From: Enchytraeus crypticus
Taxonomy: Eukaryota > Annelida > Clitellata > Enchytraeida > Enchytraeidae
Assembly: GCA_905160935.1 (NCBI GenBank)
Contig: CAJHZI010000241.1
Location: forward strand, 567,501 to 631,500
Reading direction: 5' to 3'
Length of the DNA: 64,000 bases
Shown: positions 59,601 through 64,000 of the stretch, one piece after another
Position numbering within the stretch: position 1 is the stretch's first letter
How the letters are laid out: each line of letters opens with the position of its first letter
Notes under the pieces: model-generated
Database searches by the model: none
What the model was told of the DNA's origin: nothing
Seen by the model: only the letters and a program-made list of their open reading frames with translations
Position numbers and translations under genes: made by a program

Positions 59601-60658
59601 ATGCGAGTACTTGGAACTACAAAAAATTGCTCGCGCAAGAGAATTCTGAACAAACTGCAACCGATCAATATCACAGCCAGGGAGATTTAAAAACAGGGAA
59701 TTGCAGTAGTCCAACTTCGATTGCACAAGCGCAGCACCAATTGTAGCAGCTGTCTCACGTGACAAATATGGACGCATTCGACGAAGATCACGGATATGGA
59801 AGAAACATGCTTGTGAAGTTTTAGTTATGTGTTCGTGGAAGGTTAGGTGTTTATCAAGGATAACACCGAGATTTCTCACAGAAGAAACAGGTGATATTTT
59901 AATACCCGAAGATAACGAAAGAGTTTTCCCATTCAGCTTCAGAGGCTGTTGAGGTGTCCCGACCAACAAGAATTCAGTCTTAGATGGATTAAGTGCCAAG
60001 AAATTAGCAGACATCCAAGAGGATATAGACTGAAAACTTTGTTGCAGGTGGGTTTCGGCATTAGAATAGGAGTTAGGGGTGAAACAAGTGTAAATTTGAG
60101 TGTCATCAGCATATAGTTCATGATCAAGAGAATGAGAAGAGATTAGAGTGCCTAGGAGTGTTGTTTAGAGTTTAAAGAGGATAGGACCAAGAACGGAGCC
60201 TTGAGGCACACCATAGTTTAAGTGAGAAGGCGAAGAGATGTACTCCATCATTTTCACACTAAAAGAACGATCCGTCAGATAGGAGAAAAACCAATCAAGA
60301 ACAATTTCACGAACACCAAACCAGGAAGAAAGACGTTCCAGAAGAATACTGTGTGATCAATGGTATCAAAAGCGGCCGAAAGATCGAGCATACATAATCC
60401 AGTTAAGCGTTGTGTGCACATGGCATTTACACTAGAATTGCACACAGATAGAAGCACCGTTTCAGTTGAACAATGCTTAGTATAAGCAGCTTGATGCTTA
60501 TTAAATAGATCATTGTAAGAGAGATGAGTAGAAAGCCTAAAAAAGAAGTAGAAAGCAGATGAAGTGTATGCATGCACTTGAACTCAAGGGGAAATCATGT
60601 CAAAAGCCATTTTGCCCCATTGCAAGCTATATCAATATATATATATAAATATAAATAA

Positions 60659-60720
<62 letters not shown>

Positions 60721-60885
60721 GTATATAGATATAGGCCTATATGCAACACAAGGTTTGGATAAGCATAATTTTTTGTGAAGAAACTAACTTGTTGATCTAT
60801 GGGGTGTTCTTTATGGAGCGTGAAAGCAGTCCCTCAGTCTGATTGTGTAGGCCCACATTAGATCTGCCATTCGGCCGGACACTAG

Positions 60886-60936
<51 letters not shown>

Positions 60937-63075
60937 AACGAGATTATGGGGGAGAAGAGAGAGGTACATGTAACATAGCACATGTTATGTAACATCAAGG
61001 GGCCGTCTCGAAAGCTATTTATATGTAGTCTAGTTAAATTTATAGCACAAATTGTGGCCCTTGAAGATGATTCTCTTTACCATATCTAATCGATTATATA
61101 GAAAATAATACACATTATACACGGTGAAGCCCCCACTTTTTGTGTCAAAGGTTTGCTCCATACGACAGTTTATAGTCTATAATTTCTCTCCCCCACAAAA
61201 AGGTTTATAACGACTAGAATAAATATGGATAGATGATTTAAAGTTCCACTTTTATGTAGACATCAAGAGGAAGGAAAACGGAAGACAGAGAAGAGTGTTG
61301 GCGTTATATACCATGGACCTGCCAGTAGGCAGTGCACTGAGAGAGAGAATAGAGTATAAGTGGCCTTGCAGAATAAATAAGCTATCCTGTTAGCTCGGAT
61401 AATATCTGAATCCACACGGACGTCGTCAGAGAGGGAGACCCAAGAAGCGTTGGCTGGTTAGAATAATCGAGGTCATGCGCATAGTAAAGATCAATTCAGA
61501 AGACGTCCACGAACGCGACAACTGGAGGCCGGCATTTCGACCAGCGGACCCTGCAGAAAAGCGGGATTAACGCTAAAAAAGAAGAGAGCACGGATAATAA
61601 TTTTCCGTGCAAGCAGTCTTGTAAATGTTCGAGATTTGAGGTGTTTACTAAAACCCTAGAATGCCCGGGTGATCAATGATTCATTTTTATTATAATGACA
61701 TCAATACTAGTGATCAGTTGCTGAACGTCCATGACTTTGTTGGTATGTGAATGTACAATATGCTTCTACAGCGGCCATTGATTGGCAACTCGGAGGAGAA
61801 GAGGGGGGGGGGGGAGGTGGACTATGCGTAAGACCGGAGAGGATAAACTGTGCAAAGTTCACGATTCACGCTAGGCTTTGGCACGGTTGATCACAATTAG
61901 ATGAGCTTAGATTACAGTTACAATTACATGTAAGTAATTGTAACTTGTATGGAAGCAGCGCAATCGCAGTAAACTAGCAGTACGCAAAGAGCTTAGCCAC
62001 ACAGAATCGCGTGTAACATGTAACAAGTGTGCTGATGATCAACAGCAAAGAACAGCGTTTTCTAACAGTTCACATAATTTTACGTGCAAGATGAATGGAT
62101 CAACGTAGGTTTTAGTTAAACTGTATTATATTTTCATAAAGCAATAGATATGGATAAGACTGCAAATCAGACTTCACTACTCTTTAGACAGTATAGGTAG
62201 ATTGGGGGTCCACAGGGACCCCAGTTGGGAACATTTGTGATTTATACGTATGATGTTCTTATTTTTATACTTTTCCAATTACTATAACATAAATATATTC
62301 TTAGATAACTATTGAAGGATTATTTATATAATAATTAGCCCTAATTGCCTTAAATCATATTTTACAGCTTGTTTTATTGGGGGGGGGGTCCAGTCGGACC
62401 CCCACTTGGGTTAATTCGTAGGCAAAAATATGTTGGGTATTCTAGGGCTAAACAGCTGATCAATGTCACACTAGAGCCCGTAGTACAGTATTAGCCTATA
62501 ACTTGTAATTAATTAGTGCCCATCATACAGTAAGCCTATAACTTGTATTAAACTAGTGCCATCGTATCATACAGTAAGCCTATAACTTGTATTAAACTAG
62601 TGCCATCGTATCATACAGTAAGCCTATAACTTGTATTAAACTAGTGCCATCGTATCATACAGTAAGCCTATAACTTGTATTAAACTAGTGCCATCGTATC
62701 ATACAGTAAGCCTATAACTTGTATTAAACTAGTGCCCATCAAAGTGTGTTGTTTCTTTATATGAAATCAAGCATTAAATTAATAAATTAATAGCTGCTTC
62801 ATGTATATATAATCCAGACGCAGTGCCACTTAGTATTGCACGAGATCAGATCAAATATGTAACGCTCACTTTAGTTCGAAAACGGATTTTGAATTAGGAA
62901 ATGTTAGATTGAATCTACTTTTACTTTTTATTTATAATGAATGCCTTCAAAATATTTTCTTGTGGTTTGTATGTGGCAGGGATTTACCACAGTATGGCCA
63001 TAAGCAGTGGCAATCGTATTTTGGAAGAACTTTTGATGTGTATACAAAATTATGGAAATTTCAACAGCAAAACAG
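56647..63075 (+). CDS. SCAI: SCAI, first two coding exons (gene continues beyond the window)
   Basis: Exon 1 is 56647-56837 (63 codons plus 2 nt), starting [15 protein letters not shown] and ending [16 protein letters not shown]. Exon 2 is 62980-63075, phase-compatible, reading [20 protein letters not shown] and [13 protein letters not shown]. Apart from a variable N-terminus this is nearly identical to human SCAI ([20 protein letters not shown] there). SCAI is a nuclear cofactor that represses MKL/SRF-dependent transcription and takes part in double-strand-break repair with 53BP1. The exon 1 donor is GTAGGC and the exon 2 donor GTAAGA. Intron 1 is about 6.1 kb and filled with repeats. The rest of the protein (about 550 residues) lies to the right. 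Confidence 0.93.
56821..56906 (+). repeat. 43-bp tandem duplication across the SCAI exon 1 donor
   Basis: 56821-56863 (CTGTTTAATGGATTAAG then GTAGGCATGCTGGAATTT) is repeated at 56864-56906 with about two substitutions, copying the last 17 exon bases and the splice donor. Confidence 0.95.
57120..58392 (+). repeat. Satellite of about 12-bp units in SCAI intron 1
   Basis: About 100 units of AATATACTAGTC / AATATACTAGCC with an 11-bp variant CCTTATACTAG. The variants are arranged in a recurring order, pointing to higher-order repeats. Confidence 0.95.
58404..58530 (-). mobile_element. tRNA-derived SINE family A copy (minus)
   Basis: Reverse complement has GCGGGGTTCAAATCCAGGGA, GAGTGAGGAAACTGACGTTA. 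It forms an inverted pair with the copy at 58796. Confidence 0.85.
58777..58930 (+). mobile_element. tRNA-derived SINE family A copy with an inverted 5' head
   Basis: Head AGTGGCGAAGTCGGTAAGAT, B box near GTGCGGGGTTCAAAAATCC, GAGTGAGGATACTGTCGTTA. Its first 16 bases are mirrored at 58777-58792 across CTCCAG, giving a perfect hairpin. Confidence 0.85.
59036..60590 (-). mobile_element. CR1/L2-type LINE copy C, 5'-truncated, in SCAI intron 1
   Basis: Minus-strand frames 60577-60275, 60014-59568 and 59489-59193 read [70 protein letters not shown] and [11 protein letters not shown]. It is close to copy B in sequence and has several frame breaks. The tail is TAA/GTT repeats at 59036-59055 on the plus strand. 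It is antisense to SCAI. Confidence 0.88.
60655..60715. repeat. TA microsatellite
   Basis: About 55 bp of TA repeats, in SCAI intron 1. Confidence 0.9.
60755..60960 (+). mobile_element. SINE family C copy with long GA tail
   Basis: GGGGTGTTCTTTATGGAGCG, GATCTGCCATTCGGCCGGAC, then about 50 bp of GA repeats (60884-60933). Confidence 0.7.
61230..61355 (+). mobile_element. LINE family D 3' end with GA tail
   Basis: GATGATTTAAAGTTCCACTT, AAACGGAAGACAGAGAAGAG, and CTGCCAGTAGGCAGTGCACT followed by GA repeats. Confidence 0.7.
61412..61570 (+). pseudogene. LINE fragment, C-terminal end of a reverse-transcriptase protein
   Basis: The frame reads [52 protein letters not shown] and stops. [14 protein letters not shown] and ADP-KRD blocks are typical of the extreme C-terminus of an RTE-like LINE protein. 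A different family from the others here. Confidence 0.7.
62333..62452. mobile_element. Possible piggyBac-type MITE
   Basis: Ends TTAGCCCTA and TAGGGCTAA are inverted, and the interior has a GGGGGTCC-AGTC-GGACCCCC palindrome. A second GGGGGTCCACAGGGACCCC block is at about 62204-62224. No clear target duplication was seen. Confidence 0.35.
62529..62738 (+). repeat. 44-bp tandem array, about five units
   Basis: Units of CAGTAAGCCTATAACTTGTA + TTAAACTAGTGCCATCGTAT + CATA are nearly identical, suggesting a recent expansion, in SCAI intron 1 about 240 bp before exon 2. Confidence 0.9.
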
Positions 63076-63377
63076 GTAAGAGATTTTAACTATCGTTTTT
63101 CTCCTTAGAGTGATTGATACACAGCAGCAAACAAAGAATTTGCAAAATTAGCTTTGAATCTTTGCAATTTAAAGTTGTTCAAGAATAGGTTTAAATAATC
63201 GTTATGTCACTAAATATATCGGAACTATTGTAACCACTCCTATTAAACTTTTGGTTTTCCCAATAATGCGGTAATATTTTACGTATACATACATTATTAC
63301 TTTTCTGAAAACATCTTTCGTCGTCGGTGCAAAACAATTCAGTCAAGCTTTGGTACACTCTCGTCACTCGCAATCCT

Positions 63378-63412
<35 letters not shown>

Positions 63413-64000
63413 GTCTGTGTGTGTCTGTCTCTGACTCTCAGTCTCTGTCTATCTCTCTCTCTCTATTCGCGCTCTTTCTCTCTTTCTCTCCCTCTCTACC
63501 TCTAACTCTATCTCTCTGCTGATGATATATTCAACGAAAGTTAGAATGTGCTTAAGCTAATCCTAATCTAATCTTAATCTAATCCTAATCTAATCTTAGT
63601 CTGATCTTCATCTAATCCAATCTTAATCTAGTCTAAACTTAATATAATACTAATCTAATCTTGGTCTAATCTTAATCTAATCCTAATCTAATATTAGTCT
63701 AATCTTAATCTAATCCTAATCTAATATTAGTCTAATCTTAATCTAATCTAATCTTATTCTGATATTAGTCTAATCTTAATCTAATCTAATCTTATTCTAA
63801 TCTAAACTTAATCAAATCTAATCTTAGTCTAACATAATATTAATCTAATTTAATTTTAATCTAACCTTAATCTAGGCTAAATTTTGTGACAGATGTAAAG
63901 ATCATCTCAGGACTTTTACAATCAATCTAAATATGATGCATATTTTGACGTGTATTATTTAACTGACGTTATAATATGCCCTGTAATTGTCTCGCCTCTA
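63076..64000. repeat. SCAI intron 2: CT microsatellite and CTAATC-type array
   Basis: CT/TCTC repeats at about 63380-63510, then an array at about 63552-63880 of words such as CTAATCTTAAT and CTAATCCTAAT. No coding exon seen before the window ends. Confidence 0.8.

Noticed and set aside
63552..63880. CTAATC-rich array considered as telomeric repeat
   Set aside because: It is not TTAGGG or another known telomeric unit, the units are irregular, and it lies inside a SCAI intron.

Overview
This window is AT-rich eukaryotic nuclear DNA from an invertebrate-type metazoan that I cannot place more precisely. Four split genes with canonical GT/AG introns lie in a dense landscape of LINEs, tRNA-derived SINEs, DNA transposons and satellites. 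Every internal exon phase in the four models is consistent, and the two complete models sum to whole codons.

Layout. (1) 1-3.3 kb: repeats only. (2) 3.5-6.9 kb, minus strand: MIX23 (CCDC58), a mitochondrial intermembrane-space protein. One of its exons sits inside a perfect 57-bp inverted repeat. An RT-deleted LINE lies in an intron. (3) 7.6-11.7 kb: an IS3EU-like DNA transposon with long inverted ends, carrying a CR1/L2-type LINE that itself carries a hAT-derived insertion. (4) 13.0-15.1 kb: a piggyBac element with TTAA target duplications, inserted in a SINE. (5) 15.3-28.3 kb, plus strand: an 11-exon gene for a protein of about 523 residues with a WW domain, polyglutamine, two CUE-like helical segments and a C-terminal octapeptide Gly-Pro repeat. 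I know no name for it. (6) 28.3-38.7 kb: repeats, including a nearly complete LINE at 35.3-38.1 kb. (7) 39.9-51.4 kb, plus strand: TRUB2, nine exons, 354 residues, with glycine where the catalytic aspartate should be. One intron holds a CR1-like LINE. (8) 51.4-56.6 kb: repeats. (9) 56.6 kb to the right edge, plus strand: the first two coding exons of SCAI, with a 1.2-kb satellite and LINE/SINE copies in intron 1.

The genes are unrelated housekeeping or regulatory genes with no operon logic. The most striking non-gene pattern is that tandem arrays repeatedly start or end exactly at splice sites and contain copies of them (WW/CUE exons 7, 10 and 11; TRUB2 exon 8; SCAI exon 1). A second pattern is sharing of sequence between element families: LINE 3' tails match the subterminal repeats of the IS3EU element, and a SINE shares its 3' end with a LINE. 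In one case a LINE tail provides the polypyrimidine tract of a TRUB2 intron.
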